Assembly (NCBI RefSeq): GCF_020921035.1
Contig: NC_063158.1
Location: forward strand, 8,166,001 to 8,230,000
From: Rhodamnia argentea
Taxonomy: Eukaryota; Streptophyta; Magnoliopsida; Myrtales; Myrtaceae
Direction: 5' to 3'
Length of the DNA: 64,000 bases
The notes beneath the pieces are model-generated. The model was not told the DNA's origin. It searched no databases and saw only the letters and a list, made by a program, of their open reading frames with translations. A program made the position numbers and the translations under genes. This document shows positions 34,381 through 47,100 of the stretch, piece by piece. How positions within the stretch are numbered: the stretch's first letter is position 1; each line of letters begins with the position of its first letter.

Positions 34381-35639
34381 AAAACGCTCAAACTCCATCG
34401 TTTCTCTCTATTCAAGCCTCCCTCAGTCATTTTGGAGAAAATGATATTATAACTACTATAACTTTTGTATGAGTAAAAAAAATTTTGAGTGATGAATTAA
34501 TTGTCACTTTCTTTTTTGGTCAAAACTTAAGTGTCACTTTGATTAAAAGAAAAAGAAACGATCACTTTAATGTTATCGGCAATATGTGTGGCAGAAAAAT
34601 TTGACGTGGCAACATTTTCATATAAACCTTCCGACGTGGCTTGTCGGCAGAGTGAAGTTGGCATGATTGGACCTAAATGGCGTCCGTCGGTCATTTATTT
34701 GCCCCAACTTTACGAATTGGGGCAAAATTGCTTATATTCTTCAAAACAACCCTCACCCCATTTCCTTCAATTGGGGCAAGATTACTTTCTGAAATTTGCA
34801 ATGATCATGTAAGGCGACAAAAATCAGATAAGCTAAGTCGTCAATTTTTTTTTCTAGAATAACTTGAATTCTATTCTTCTCAATTTAAAAATGAAGTAGA
34901 AATTTTTCAATCACCAACAATAATTATTGATAGAAGATTTTGTATTAATAATATTTCAGAAGTAAAAATTTTCAACCTCTAACAAATGGATTTTTATGAT
35001 CATAAATAAACTTATGAAGTTATAAGTTGATTTCGAAAGCAGAAGTGTTGCCATGCGCGCCCCAAGTTGCCAAGCAATTTGTAGTCTTCGTCGAAGTTCT
35101 GGCACAAAATCTTCTCGGCTTTGTCGTCGATCCCGTCCGTCATCTTTCACCAGTAGGAGTAGTCCAGAGAAGCCCTAATTCATCTTCTGACAAGAAGTTT
35201 TATGTTAAATGTATTCCGATACGAGATCCTGAATGAACTTGGTGATTAGATGGCGCCCTTATTTTGTTGTTGTATTCTTGATTGAGGCGTTTGCCGGTTT
35301 GAACTTTCAGTCTTTTCCATGATCTTCATGATCACATAGAGAGGCAACGAAGCAAGAGAGAGAGATGAAGCATCATCATTTTTACGCCTTCTCCTTTTTC
35401 CACTGTAAACTAATGCCTTGACATGAAACTTACGCGAAACTTGAAATTCTTTTTGAAAGCATGGTAAGAGGAATCGTGGAAACATGTTGCCAGTAATATT
35501 TAATTGATCATTTTACCACTCATGTGGCACTCAAGTGATAGCTATGATACTTTTGACGTCTTTTTTCATTAAAGAAAAAATATGTTAGAAGCTCACAAAA
35601 ACCCATAAGAAAAGTATAAAAAAGGTTATATATGTAATG
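34381..35639. other. intergenic
   Basis: AT-rich spacer. Short frames near 35027-35236 and 35246-35485 are unrecognised. No clear repeat. Confidence 0.4.
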
Positions 35640-36235
35640 TATTGATACGAATTCGGTCAATTTTTTAATTGGACCAGTTGATTATTAAATCTTTTATATT
35701 TTTACCAATTGAGTCTATTAAGTTAATTTTGGATGGAAATTGTTAACGTGAAAACCAATCATCCTACGTGGCATGGTCAACTAAGATTGCACATTTTAAT
35801 AATACTTCAATAATAATTTGAATTTTTCATATTTTTTCCTTTATTTTTTTTATTCTTTGTGCTTTGCTTTTTGTTTTTGGCTGTGGCTCACCAAGAGCCG
35901 TCTATTGACCCTCGCCGGCCACTAGGGAGAGAGCTCACGCAGCCCCTCACCTAGACCCTACAAGGGCTACAACGCCCTCACCAAATCTAAGCGAGGCGAG
36001 GGTGCCGTGGCCCTCATAAAAAAAAAAAAAAAAAACATAAATTCATAAAATTATTGAAATGTTATAAGAAAAATTTCACTTTTGTGTCGATCGTGCCACG
36101 TCGAGCAGTCGATGTTTATGTTAGGGACTTTCGATCAAAATTGACAAGAATGACTCAATTATTACCAATGTAAAAAGATCTAAGTCTGAATTGGTACCAA
36201 TGTAATATGTTTAAGAATTTTTTTTGTGCTTTTCC
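35640..36235. mobile_element. foldback element with GC-rich core
   Basis: Left arm 'gttaacgtgaaaaccaatca' and 'ctacgtggcatggtcaac' pair with right-arm 'gtgccacgtcgagcagtcga' and 'gactttcgatcaaaattgac'. The core at about 35880-36015 is GC-rich with 'ccctcgccggcc' and 'gaggcgagggtgcc' words that pair imperfectly with each other. It is flanked by T-rich and A-rich tracts. Confidence 0.75.
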
Positions 36236-38229
36236 CAAGACCCACACATGGTTGGACTTGGATTTTCTAATCCTATCACGACATGTTAACAAAACCTTAA
36301 ATAACTCATATATATCAAACCCAATCTTTTAAATTTGAGTTCAAAATTGGAATTGATAGACCATTTTGCCATCTTTTACATACCACGTAAAAGCAATGGA
36401 GGACATTAATCGGAGGCAGAGCCACATGAATCACCATGGAAAGAATTCCCAGCTTCCTTTTTGGTCGATAATGGATTGGACTACGAGGAAATCGGTGTCG
36501 ACACAAGGAGTGGGTGGAGCTTCTCAAAGAATCACAAAACGCACTCTTCATCCGGCGACTTCCATTAAAGACTTAAGAGAGTTTTGTCCTCTCCCTTCAA
36601 AAGCGGTTTCGCAGTCTTCGTCTCATATCTATCGCCCGCTTCTTCCATTAAAGACTAGAAAGTTATGCAAGGTTTTAGCGCCAGTTTCAACCACCAGATC
36701 TATTTCTTATCATATCTTGATATGTAAATGGTTGAGCCTCTTACTAGGACAAATCCATAAAAGCTTAGATCAAATCCCAATTAGTTCAAACTTGTGATAT
36801 GTCACCAAGGGAGATTAAGAGTGTTATGCTTGACATTCTGAAGGTGGCTGTGAGTGAACGGGTTCCCTGTCCCACATTCTTTTATTCGAAACAGGAACAA
36901 ACGATGCATAGTTAGCTCAAGTTTAGCATTCTCTGTCATTATAACATCCTGGCTAAACAACAATCCTGAGATATTGCCAGTTGAGGCTATTAAATGATGC
37001 GATTTGTTAGTTCACGGTAATTTTTTCCTGCCAAGCGGGTCATGAATACTTAGTCTGGAGAGTATATTCTTATTTCAGGAAGTTTCCTCTGTAAGACCCC
37101 AGTAGAGATTTCCTTCCAAGTTTTGTTGGCAGCGGAAATTATGGTCTGCGTCGGCATACTCTTGAGCTTCCACATATTCATTCCGTACCCTGTGCTTCAG
37201 GACGTCTGCTCCGCACTTGTAACATTCATTTCTGCCGAAGTCCTTGAGGGAAAGCTCTTATCGCTCCACTAAGCTGTATACCAGACCTCCAGATTCGCCC
37301 TAGATATTTTTGTTATTCACATTTCTTGTCGCTCCACAAAGTGGTATATTGCATGTAGGAATTAAGTTTCAGAACTACAAGTTTACAAATGGAAAATCCC
37401 CGTCAACTTGATTCCCCGATGAGAGCTTAATGAAGAAAAAGTCGTCACAGATCCCATTTATGGCTAAATTAGTCCGGCCGACATGAGTTCGCAAATTATC
37501 GGCAGTCTTTTTTTCCCCTTCTTTCAGTTAGAGAATCTTTAGATAACTTGGAAGTTAGTTCTTCGTTAACCTGAAGTTGATAACTGTATGCTGTTTGCTC
37601 TGCCAATTCAGGTGTGAACTTGTCTCTACCATCAAGGGTCGCGTCGTCGAGGCGTTCTCGCGGGACCTACAATGGGGTTCTACTTTCAACAGAAGCCCGG
37701 GACTCCTGCTCGGGGTAATTGCAGACGGAACAATCACTTTGTCCGGGTGCTTGGGGTCACCTTACTTCCTTCCCTCTTCGTCTGTATCTCCTCCATTGCA
37801 GCTACTTGTTTGACGCCCAACTCTTTGTACTAGTAGTAGAGCAACTGTCCCCTCTCCCAATTAGCCTTGTGCAGTAGCTTATCACATTACTGGATCTAAT
37901 ACAGTCTACATGTGTAGCTCTAGTTTGTGCACTAGTAAAATTTCTAATCCATCGTAACTTCCATTTACATATCGTATAGTTTGCCGATTTTTTTTTTTTT
38001 AATATGAGTATTCACATTGAGTGCGATTCCGATCCCTCAAACCACTTATTGAAGCATAATAGAAATCCCCGTTCATGTCCCCTCCACTTTGGTGATGGCT
38101 TCTCTTTCTTGCGATTCGTTATTCTCTCGGGATTATTACCTTCTCATAATGCTTTCAATACAAATTCCAAGGCGGCTCTCGAGGGAGAATTACCCAAAAA
38201 TAAAGCTCTACATCTATTGTAATTGTGCC
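36236..38229. other. intergenic with unassigned open stretches
   Basis: Frames stay open at 36366-36797, 37099-37272 (hydrophobic, with LLAAEIMVCVGILLSFHIF) and 37577-37813. None shows a domain I know, and I cannot join them into one gene. They may be pseudogene fragments or exons of an unrecognised gene. Confidence 0.35.
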
Positions 38230-38660
38230 AATTCAATCATAAACCTTTTGTTTTGTCAATTCAGTCATGAATCTTTTATAATTATGTCAATTCGGTTCAT
38301 TTGGCCGATTTGAGCCGACGTGGTAAATTTTTAATAATAATTTTTCAAAATTTTTAATTTCTTAATAAATTTTTTCTGTCTTTTTTTTTTTTTTTGGGGT
38401 TTTGGCCCGTGGCAAGCAGCCTCTTGCTAGCCCAACCGAAAAAAAGAAACGACAAAAATAGATAGGAAAAATTATTAAAAAATCAAAATATATTAAGATG
38501 TTATAAAAATTTACCGCGTCAAGATCAGCAGGCCAAATGAACTGAATTGACACAATTACAAAAGGTTTAAGACTAGATTGACCAAACAAAAAAAGTTTAG
38601 GACTAAATTGATACGATTGAAATAAGTTTATGGCTTTTTTGGTAATTTTTTTCTTCCAGG
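38230..38660. mobile_element. foldback element with short core
   Basis: Left arm 'attcaatcataaaccttttg' and 'ttcggttcatttggccgatt' pair with right-arm 'ccaaatgaactgaattgaca' and 'aaaaggtttaagactagatt'. The core is a T tract, 'gggttttggcccgtggcaag' and an A-rich tract. No coding content. Confidence 0.75.
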
Positions 38661-41600
38661 GTCTTGGGGGTTTCGTGAAACAGAAGATACAAATGTATTT
38701 GAAGTTGAGAAATGGAAAACCCAAAGGTTGAAATTTTCTTTATGGTTTGTTTGTAACTCCGTATCCTTGTTTTAACTCTATTTTCCTTCTTTTTTACTTT
38801 TGACATGGGGAGGGTTCTCACGTGTAAATTCACCTAGTGCGCGCACCATATAGTGCTATTAAAAAAAAATGGAGCTCCATGCTATAGAAAACGCTCATTA
38901 TGCATCTTAATAAGAACACTGAATGCATGGAAGGATGTGGAATTTTCATAATTCAGTTACTTAACAAGTGTCCCTAAAACGTTGGTTAACAACTTGCCTT
39001 AAAACGTTATTATCTTATTATATCACACAGCTTATATGTCACATGTGATGCTTCGCTTTCCTGCTCGTTTTGTTTACATATTGTCCGTGTTGTTGAACGC
39101 TTGTCGAAAAAGCAAAAAAGTAAAGCTTTCTTGCTTTCACAATGAAAAAATCAATCTTTTTGCTTTTCCAGTCAAATTAAAAAAAATGGTTATTTATAAG
39201 AAAAAAAATTATGAACATTAGATGTGAATACGTGTGTCCGGGTGTCAGCGTTTCACAAGTTTCAGCATATTCGAATTTTGAGGAAAAAGTCAAGAATGAA
39301 TGGACCGCGTGATTTAGATCAAGCAAACAAATCAAGCGAAAATGGAACTCAATCTTCATTGACCTTGCTCACTTACCGATTTCCAATCTGTTTTACAAAA
39401 CATGAGTCCATCAAATCATTTGATGAATTTTTGTATGTCTTCTTCCAAACGCGAATTTCTTATTTTGAGCATTTCAGTTTCACAATCACAAACATCTTAA
39501 TCGATAGACGGTCGATGATGTCCAACTCTGTGTTGTATCGTACCTCTGAGGTATTGTCCGCTCCAACTCTTGGCCTCGCATTTTTGTGCTTATTGAAAGG
39601 GCCCTCTTGAAGAAGCCACGACCAACAATCTACTGCGACGACTTGTCTCTCCTTTGCCAGTTTATTGATAAAGTTGTCCATCCTTGCTTCCATCCGTGTA
39701 CGGCTCAGCCAACTTGTTATGACAAAATGTAGACCTAACCTTAAAGAATAAGCAACCCACAAATAAAATAAAGACAGAGCACAGCATAAATATAGATCCC
39801 GCTTTGTGCCGAATAATTACATTGTTAAAGGGGAACTATAAGATGATTAGATTACCAATTCAGATATCATTTACCATAATCATTAGTTTGAGATATACAT
39901 AGGAGCGATCGAGCAATTCCGACAGGAACTTTTCGAATGGTTTGAGTGCACCAAACTGTCCAGAAATAAAAGCAACAAAAATAAAAAAAGCGAAGTGCTG
40001 ACTTAGGCACCAAAGTTATTGCTGACTTGCTGTGACATTTGTTCTCTGAAGTTGGAAAGAAATCAGGCATAGCAACACAAAAGAAGCCCCCATCCAATAT
40101 CCAATGTTGCTTGTTCTGTTCCTCCTTTCCTTTCATGGAGTAGCAATATCCTATCAGAAAGAAACCCCTGATTTTGGAGAGCGGGTTCTGCCGAATTTGG
40201 CAAGAGATTCCGAGTCCGAGATCGAAGATGAACACACCCATCGGATTTGAAAGTTTTGGGATTCAGCTTGCCCATTATGTAAAAGAGGAAGGATGTCATT
40301 GGTAGGTAGGTAGCCAAGAAAGGATCTCTAGGTATTAAGCAGTTCCCATCTGTCCAAGAACATTTTTAAAAAGGCAAGCTAAGTATCACGATGATGGGGA
40401 TGGGGATGGGGATGGGGGTGCCCATTCCATTAGGTATCAAATCAATCTACTGCCAACTAATGAGCTCTGCAACGATTCCATCCCCGTGCAACCCAACTCG
40501 TTCTTTCTTTTTCCCACACTCGATACAGCAAAAACAAAAGCCAAAAACCAGAAAACAGCTCTAAAAATCGGAACTTTGCAATGATGATGATGATGATAGT
40601 GAAGTTTCTTGTTAATGTAGCATAAGGGCTTGGAAAACAAATGGTTTTCTCTATCTCCTTTCCGGGACATCACACCATAAAAACTTCCCCACCATACAAA
40701 ACCAAATAATTGGGCTCCCACCATCCAATCATTACCCCCAGACGCACCAGTTGCAAAAAGACGAGATGGTGATCGTGGGTTTGTTCTCTGTAGGGTCTGT
40801 ACAGAGTTGAACGGTTCGTGTGGCGTGCCTTTGGGAGCGAGAGTCTAAACTCCTCCACGAGCAAAGACTTGACAACTGAGTTTCAAAAGTTCTTGAGTCA
40901 AAAACCAAGAACCAGAGCGGAACGAAGACTCCATCATAATTCGATTCCCCAAAACATCTGCTGCTTCATTATAAAAATGACGGACGATACTGATCTCTTC
41001 TTTTTCTTTTCCATTTGCACAGACTCTTCACTCCCACCACACCACACCACGTGACTCTTAATTTACTACTGATTACCAGATCCGCTTCTCCCTCTAGAAA
41101 TTATTTATGAACCCGGTTAACGTAAACTAAGCTCTGTTTTGATTCTTCGTCTGTTGTCTTTTCCTCTAAATGAAAAAAAAAAAGGGGGGGTCAAGGATGA
41201 CACCTTCACTCGTTTGCCACTTTTACAGAGTGCCGCCTGCCAACTGCTTTCGATTCTGTCCTCATATTCTAACTCTTTTTTTTTTTTTTCCCTCAAGCTG
41301 CAACATCAAATCCAAAGCTGTATTTAAGAATGAAACAACTGTGCAATTGTATGGTCCTGTATTTACATGCCCCCTAAGGACAAGTCACAAAGTGAACTGA
41401 CCCAACCAAAGAATCCTCCAAACAATTCAAAGGCGCAAAGGAGAAAGGGGGGGCAAAAACCCAAAAGACAGAGAGCCATATGAAAGGTTGATTTTCTGTT
41501 GTAAAAGCAAGAAAGCTCCTAATTGAACTTCGTGTAATGGATCAGTAACTGCATGCGTTGGGAGAATGGAAGAAGCAGCTTCTCAACTGTATTCTCGGCT

Positions 41601-41777
41601 CCCTTCGAGAGCTCTGGGTTTCCCAGAACTCTCTGGCCAGCGATTTCCTTGAGTCCCCTTGCAGGAACATGGACTAGGAGATCCATCGTTATTGCGGCCC
41701 ACCCCAACCTCCACCCCCACCCCCGCGGGCGGTTACAAACAAAGAATGAAATCGTTTTTGTCCTGAAAAGAATTGTT
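38661..41777. other. intergenic, downstream of the AAA-ATPase gene
   Basis: Long AT-rich stretch. The part nearest 41777 should be the ATPase 3' untranslated region (minus strand). A short GATGGG repeat lies at about 40391-40418 and an ATG/ATC triplet run near 40580. Frames at 39224-39762 on both strands are unrecognised. Confidence 0.4.
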
Positions 41778-43217
41778 TCATCCATCCTTTTGCCCTGAAG
41801 CCTCGTCGAAAGATGGAGACTTTCTGGTGCTTTTCATCCTCAGCAGGCCATACAGTTTCCTCAGATCTTTCATCGCGCTGCTATCCTTGAGGAACACGCC
41901 ACTTGAATCGGGCGATCCGTCCCCCGGCTTCCTCGACCCGTCTGTGGATATCCGCCGTCCAATTTTGACAGTGCCGTCGGTCTGTAAGGCGGTGATGACC
42001 GACTTGAGAGCGCGGCTTGGGGAATTCCTGTTCACGATCATCAGCTCACCAATCTCGGCAGGGCTCAAACTGGCTCCACCCTGGAAAATCTCTTCCACCT
42101 GAGGGAAAAGCTTGTGATCCTTGACCCCTAAGTAACTATTAGCTAAGGTCTTGAATGCCGAAAAATCGCACAGCGGGAAGTGTATGTGAACATCGACGCG
42201 ACCCGGCCTCAGTATAGCAGGATCGACGTGTTCCTTACTGTTCATCGTGAACACCATGATTCTCTCCTCGGCGCAGCACGAACTCAATATGCCATCCATG
42301 AAATTCAATATGCCAGACACACTCAGAGCTGTCGAATTGTGCGCCAAAAACCGGTCCAGGTCTTCCATGACGACCACGGACTTGGCGTTGGTTTCCATCA
42401 AGAGCGTCTTGAGATCCGAGTCGTCCTTCACCTTGGACAGATCGACGTCGTAGACATCGTAGCATAGAAAATTAGCCATGGCAGCCACGAAGCTCGATTT
42501 CCCGGTACCGGAAGGCCCGTACAAGAGGAAGCTCCGTTTCCAAACGCGGCCTAGACGGTGATAATATTGCTTGGCTTTGAGGAAGGAATCGAGATCGGAC
42601 TTCACCTTGTCCTTGAGGTCGGGCTCCATGGCGATGGTGTCCAGAGTCGAAGGGTGCGTGAACGGGACGGATCTCCATCTCCCCGACCCCCTGTCGTTGA
42701 CGACCTCGTCGACGTTTATGTGGAGCTTCAAGTCTCGTTTTTTCCGGTCGATCTCGTCGGACACGGCGTGGATGTGCTGGAGGTACGGGCGCAAGATGCT
42801 TCTTTTATCGGCCCTTCTGATCCTCAAAACGAAGGCCCTCCGATCGCCTCTCTGGTCGTTGGTCCAGGAGAGCCTGGCGCCCAGGAAGACGTCCTCGATG
42901 GTCTGATTCGCGTCGAGGTGGAGGAGGATGTCGTTGGGCTTCTTGCCGGAGAAGAGGTTGGTGAAATCGGACTCCTCCAAGGAAGGGAGAGAGTTGAGGT
43001 AGGCGGAGACTCTGCGATAGAGGGGGTTCTCTTGCATGGCGTCGTTGGACTCGGGGACTTTGAGGACCTGGTAGACGTAGAACCAATCCTGGGTCGATCT
43101 CCACCATCGCTTCACGAGATGGAAAGGACCCGTCTTCCGGAAAAGAAGACGGAGCAGGAAAAGCGACGCCGCAGTGCAGATGAAGACGCAGAAGAGATTG
43201 ATAATCGTCGTCATCAT
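41778..43217 (-). CDS. membrane-anchored AAA-ATPase, BCS1-like, plant AATP type
   Basis: 479-residue single-exon protein. ATG at 43217 is the first methionine; the frame also extends upstream, but only through a TTG. Residues 2-25 form an N-terminal membrane anchor (MTTIINLFCVFICTAASLFLL). The plant AAA-ATPase-associated region follows to about residue 190. The AAA module has Walker A GPSGTGKSS (about 234-242), Walker B VVVMEDLDRF (about 281-290), sensor-1 FTMN (about 323-326) and the RPGRVD arginine motif (about 337-342). A helical lid with SLSPAEIGELM comes next. The C-terminus is basic and serine-rich (SRKPGDGSPDSSG). Plant relatives sit in mitochondrial, ER or plasma-membrane fractions and have been tied to stress and salicylate responses; which applies here cannot be told from sequence. 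MEDLDRF in place of the common VEDIDC is a mild departure. The frame is intact and GC-rich. Confidence 0.93.
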   Translation of the reverse strand: MMTTIINLFCVFICTAASLFLLRLLFRKTGPFHLVKRWWRSTQDWFYVYQVLKVPESNDAMQENPLYRRVSAYLNSLPSLEESDFTNLFSGKKPNDILLHLDANQTIEDVFLGARLSWTNDQRGDRRAFVLRIRRADKRSILRPYLQHIHAVSDEIDRKKRDLKLHINVDEVVNDRGSGRWRSVPFTHPSTLDTIAMEPDLKDKVKSDLDSFLKAKQYYHRLGRVWKRSFLLYGPSGTGKSSFVAAMANFLCYDVYDVDLSKVKDDSDLKTLLMETNAKSVVVMEDLDRFLAHNSTALSVSGILNFMDGILSSCCAEERIMVFTMNSKEHVDPAILRPGRVDVHIHFPLCDFSAFKTLANSYLGVKDHKLFPQVEEIFQGGASLSPAEIGELMIVNRNSPSRALKSVITALQTDGTVKIGRRISTDGSRKPGDGSPDSSGVFLKDSSAMKDLRKLYGLLRMKSTRKSPSFDEASGQKDG

Positions 43218-45057
43218 CACCACGGCGGCAATCGAAGGAAGCAAGGGGGGCCAAAAAAAAAAAAATGGAACTCGGATTAAACATCCATGGAAAAGATTGG
43301 ATTTTGAGGATGGGGTTTTACTCTAGGCACGGCGACGGCGGGGCGGGTGCAAAGAGAGGAGTGAAAAAGGAGATGCGCGTGGCGATGCTTTCGGAGGAGG
43401 AATCGGGGAGAAGATAAATTGGTGCAAAGCGCTTCTAAAACGCGTACTGCTGATGAGTTGGGGGACCAAAGATGATTCACTAGACAACGCTAAAGAAAGG
43501 GTCTTCTTCCCCATATTTAAAAAAATACTTGATTGGGGTTTTAATTTAACTTAATTAATTGAAGGGGACGGCCCCAGTAAGATTTAAATTTTGGAGGATT
43601 GGCAGGAATTTCTGACCTGCTATCGCCCGGGGTCAGCAACTACCGAGAAAGGCCCATAGGAAAATTCGTTTCGAGCTAGACTTACATGTTAAGTTAAAGA
43701 GTTGATAATTTCCATGCCGGTCTTTATACGAATTCAATACATAATGAGCATGTGCCGCGTTGCTTCGCATGTCAATTTTGACAGACCGAGCATTTCCTAC
43801 CATTCGAATGGACACACTCGGCAGGGATCTAATCCAAGATGGCGATTCTTAAGGTTTCATAGTTGCTTGCTTTTCCATCTAAGGTAAAGAAATTGTGTCG
43901 AGCAGGTGAGAGTTAGGCCATCCACATCCGTCGATAATCCGGAGCACTTGGCGTCGCGCGATTTGATTTTACCACGCCAACCGACGATGGACAGATGCAA
44001 TGAAACGAAACCAAAATACCATCCGTGGGACATTAGTACTACGCCCCACTCTCGGAGTCTGCTAATTTTAAGGAATTAAACCAACCTTTCTCTCCGCATC
44101 ACACGTCACTGCTACAGTTTTAAGGTGTCCATGGTTGGAAGTTTCAAGCAGGGGTAAAACAGGAAAATCCAGACTTTACACGTGTCGCGACGTCGTAAAT
44201 GGAAGGACAACTGGGCATCTCCCTGGTGGGAGCATTCGATACAATCTTTTTTTGAGTCGGCGATTTGGATTTCGCGGGGCAAATGTTCGTTTCGAATTTC
44301 GATTTAGCTTTCGAAAAAGTTTGGAGGGCGAGTCGCGGTCCTCGTCGACGTCGTCGTGCTGGTTAAGTTGTGGCGGATAATATTGACAAGTGGATGGAAA
44401 TGGCAGTGGAGGTTCACGAAGCAGCATCTGCCAAACAACAACGGCCCCGTGGCTGGAGAGAGTCGCTCTCCGTTGACTTCTCCAATCCCAAGGAAGGGAA
44501 GGCCGCTTTTAACATCGACCCCGGCCTGCCACTCGAATATTCTCTTTTTAACTTTTCGGTTTCGGTTTTGTATTGTTGTATAATAGGTTAATAACCAAAA
44601 AATGTTAGCTTTTATAAATGTTACATTCCTTTTGAATTTGTAGGACATGCTACTCATCTTGCTCATCGCATAAGACAGCGAAGGAAAAAGTCGCATTGAA
44701 GACCCACATAGGAGAATCGATTTCACACGCTCGCGTGTTCGTTTTTTCAACCGGTGACTTTGATTTCGGAGGGGTACGCTGTAATTTGACACGGAAATGT
44801 AGTCGGATCGTCGAAGAAACTCGAGAAGGGAAATATCCTCGAAAGAAGGTGACTTATAATTCGAGGCTAAGAATGAGGGAGACTAATATTAAACACCTCG
44901 GTGGTCATTGATTTGAGATGGATAGAGGTTTAGTAGGGACAAGTAATGGGTAGTGTCTCAATCCACAAAACTATGGACCTTAAGAACAAATTCCCAATGG
45001 GAATGAATATTCTTTACCTTTCTTATTGCTGAAGCATTGTTAAACAGAGTTCTAAAT
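43218..45057. other. intergenic, upstream of the AAA-ATPase
   Basis: The promoter of the minus-strand ATPase gene lies at the start. Several short open frames at 44135-44911 lack an ATG or a recognisable domain. No clear repeat. Confidence 0.4.
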
Positions 45058-45440
45058 TGTTAGGATTAGGCGCACAAACACAATAAAATAGAAAATAAAC
45101 GCCAAAAAGAGAAATTGAGACACGAGATTTATCCTAATTCATTCTTAAACTAGGGTTACATGTAGCAGATGATTTCAATGAAATTAATGCCTCACACCTC
45201 TTTATTTCAACTCACAATTATCGGAGAAATAGATTATATACATACGGCCCAAAAAAGCCCTAAGCCTCTCCATAGCTATTCATGGGCCAAAACTCAAACT
45301 ATCAATAAAATACGGATTCAAACTATAACAACCCTCTAGAGTGGAACCTCCAATGGTGAGTATGAACCACATCCCAACATGAATCAAAGTCTCATTGAAA
45401 AGTGTCACAACCACTCCTCACGCAAAAGTAAAGATAGATT
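45058..45440. repeat. LTR-like dispersed repeat, copy 1
   Basis: Starts TGTTAGGATTAGGCGC. One likely end is CTATAACA at about 45330, giving a TG...CA unit of about 273 bp, and the resemblance to copy 2 continues beyond that. It shares long similarity with 46690-47100 in the same orientation, including 'aaaagagaaattgagacacg' and 'acgagatttatcctaattca'. No 5-bp target duplication was found, so it may be a solo or broken LTR. Confidence 0.6.
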
Positions 45441-46689
45441 TCAACTTTTAAAGGGTCTCAATCGTTTTTTTTTTTTTTTCAAAATGTCCTTCATTATTTG
45501 TTTTACAAGTATATGAACTCATATGCAAATGCTTAGATCAAAAGTAGAATATAATCTCAAAATATTCTAGTAAATAAAATCTGAGTACATTGAAATACCG
45601 GATTGCTCCACACAAACATATGCATTACACATAGATATTTCCTTCGTCACTTGTGTATTTTTGTCAATAACTTTTCCATTATTGGATCATCCAGACATTT
45701 AGTACTAAAGTCATTTTGCTCGATCTTTCAAAAATATCTAACTTATGCGACACGCACAATGCGTGTCCATGAAGAGGACTCGAACGACCTGCAAACCGAA
45801 CTCTAAAAGGCGAATTTCATTGAGGACAAACGGTACGCAACACATACATGCTTCCGGCCTTGCACGTAGCAACATTCATTGCGTAGGATTTCCACAATGT
45901 AATAGGGATAGTTCATTGTCGTCGACGGGACCATCGATACAAATTGGACCTTCCTTTTTGAAATTCGACGAATCCTATCGAGAGCATGTGATACAACGAC
46001 GATGCAACAGCGATTTTAACTCTTCCACCGTCAAATTTCATGGAGTTGGCGGCCTCCGAGTAGATCCAAATTTTTTTACCTTTTATTGCTTGAGATGATC
46101 GTGCGCCCCTCCTCTTGTTCCGGCTCACATCACGAACTTGTACTCAGAAGTTGACATTGAGCTTCGCATCGGGAGTCAACTTAATTAAACCTATGGTTAA
46201 ATTTTTCATTTTCGGAATCAATTTAGCCCCATTTCCTCACCCAAGTCCAAGGTAGACTTCAATTTTTTTTTTGGAAGAGTCGCATCGGATTCAACAATTC
46301 ATTAAAAAAGCCATCCTCGCATGTCATGAAACTGGAGATCAGATCGTAGGAATTAAACCCCTAAACGAAAAAGATACGGCAAATCATTGCATTCACATTT
46401 CTTAGTTAACGGACAGCTATGTTCGTATTAAACATCAACCTAGGCAGGATCACCAACTTTTATGGAAGGGTCCGCACCGACCCGCCCCGACCCGACCCGA
46501 AAATCCTAAGAAGATTAAAAAAAACAAAATTTTTTTTAGAGGTTTGAGGTGGTGGATGCAGAGCACCCAGGCCTGTAGTGCGGGTTAATGGGATATTAAC
46601 CCAAATTTTCATGCCAAAGCCTGAGCCAGTATGTCTCCATGGAATCTTGGCCGGACATTAGTACCGCCTTCAATTCATTTGCGATCTAC
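45441..46689. other. spacer between the two LTR-like repeats
   Basis: No retroelement domain, primer-binding site or gene recognised here, so the two repeats are not clearly the ends of one element. Confidence 0.4.
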
Positions 46690-47100
46690 ATTAGGAATAA
46701 GCGCATAAGCACAACGAAATAAAGAGTAAATACAAAAAAGAGAAATCGAGACGCAAGATTTATCATGATTCACCTTTAAATTAGGATTACATTCAACAAA
46801 TGATTCCATTGTAATTAGTACATCTCACCTCTCTATTCCAACTCTCAATTACAAGATAAGGAGGTTACATAAGCCATTCAGTAGCTATTCATGATCTCAA
46901 ATCCCGATTTACCAATAAAATACGGATGTAAACTATAAAAACGCTCCGCCAGCCTAAGGCCCTATCTCCTGCAACTATCGTCTATTCATCGGGAACCAAG
47001 GAGCAAGACCTCAGTGCATTTCTATCGATGGAAAGTATGAACAACATTCTGACAATCTACAGAAGTATTCATCAACATTGCTTTCACCACATACGCTCGT
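46690..47100. repeat. LTR-like dispersed repeat, copy 2
   Basis: Diverged direct repeat of 45058-45440, with 'agagaaatcgagacgcaaga', 'ttaccaataaaatacggatg' and 'gaaagtatgaacaacatt'. It begins TTAGGAATAAGCGC and has lost clean ends. Confidence 0.6.

Noticed and set aside
39224..39762. Overlapping open frames on both strands
   Set aside because: No recognisable domain, signal or codon pattern; ordinary chance openness in a low-stop region.
43218..43244. Upstream extension of the AAA-ATPase frame
   Set aside because: The extension starts with TTG; the first ATG is at 43217 and directly begins the membrane anchor.
42558..43280. Long plus-strand open frame opposite the AAA-ATPase
   Set aside because: It is the antisense shadow of a GC-rich coding exon, with no recognisable domain.
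44370..44591. Plus-strand frame with DNIDKWMEMAVEVHEAAS
   Set aside because: It begins at GTG rather than ATG and drifts into non-coding-like sequence; no known family.
45058..47100. A complete LTR retrotransposon bounded by the two direct repeats
   Set aside because: The spacer has no primer-binding site, polypurine tract or protein domain, and the flanks show no 5-bp duplication. Two independent copies are simpler.
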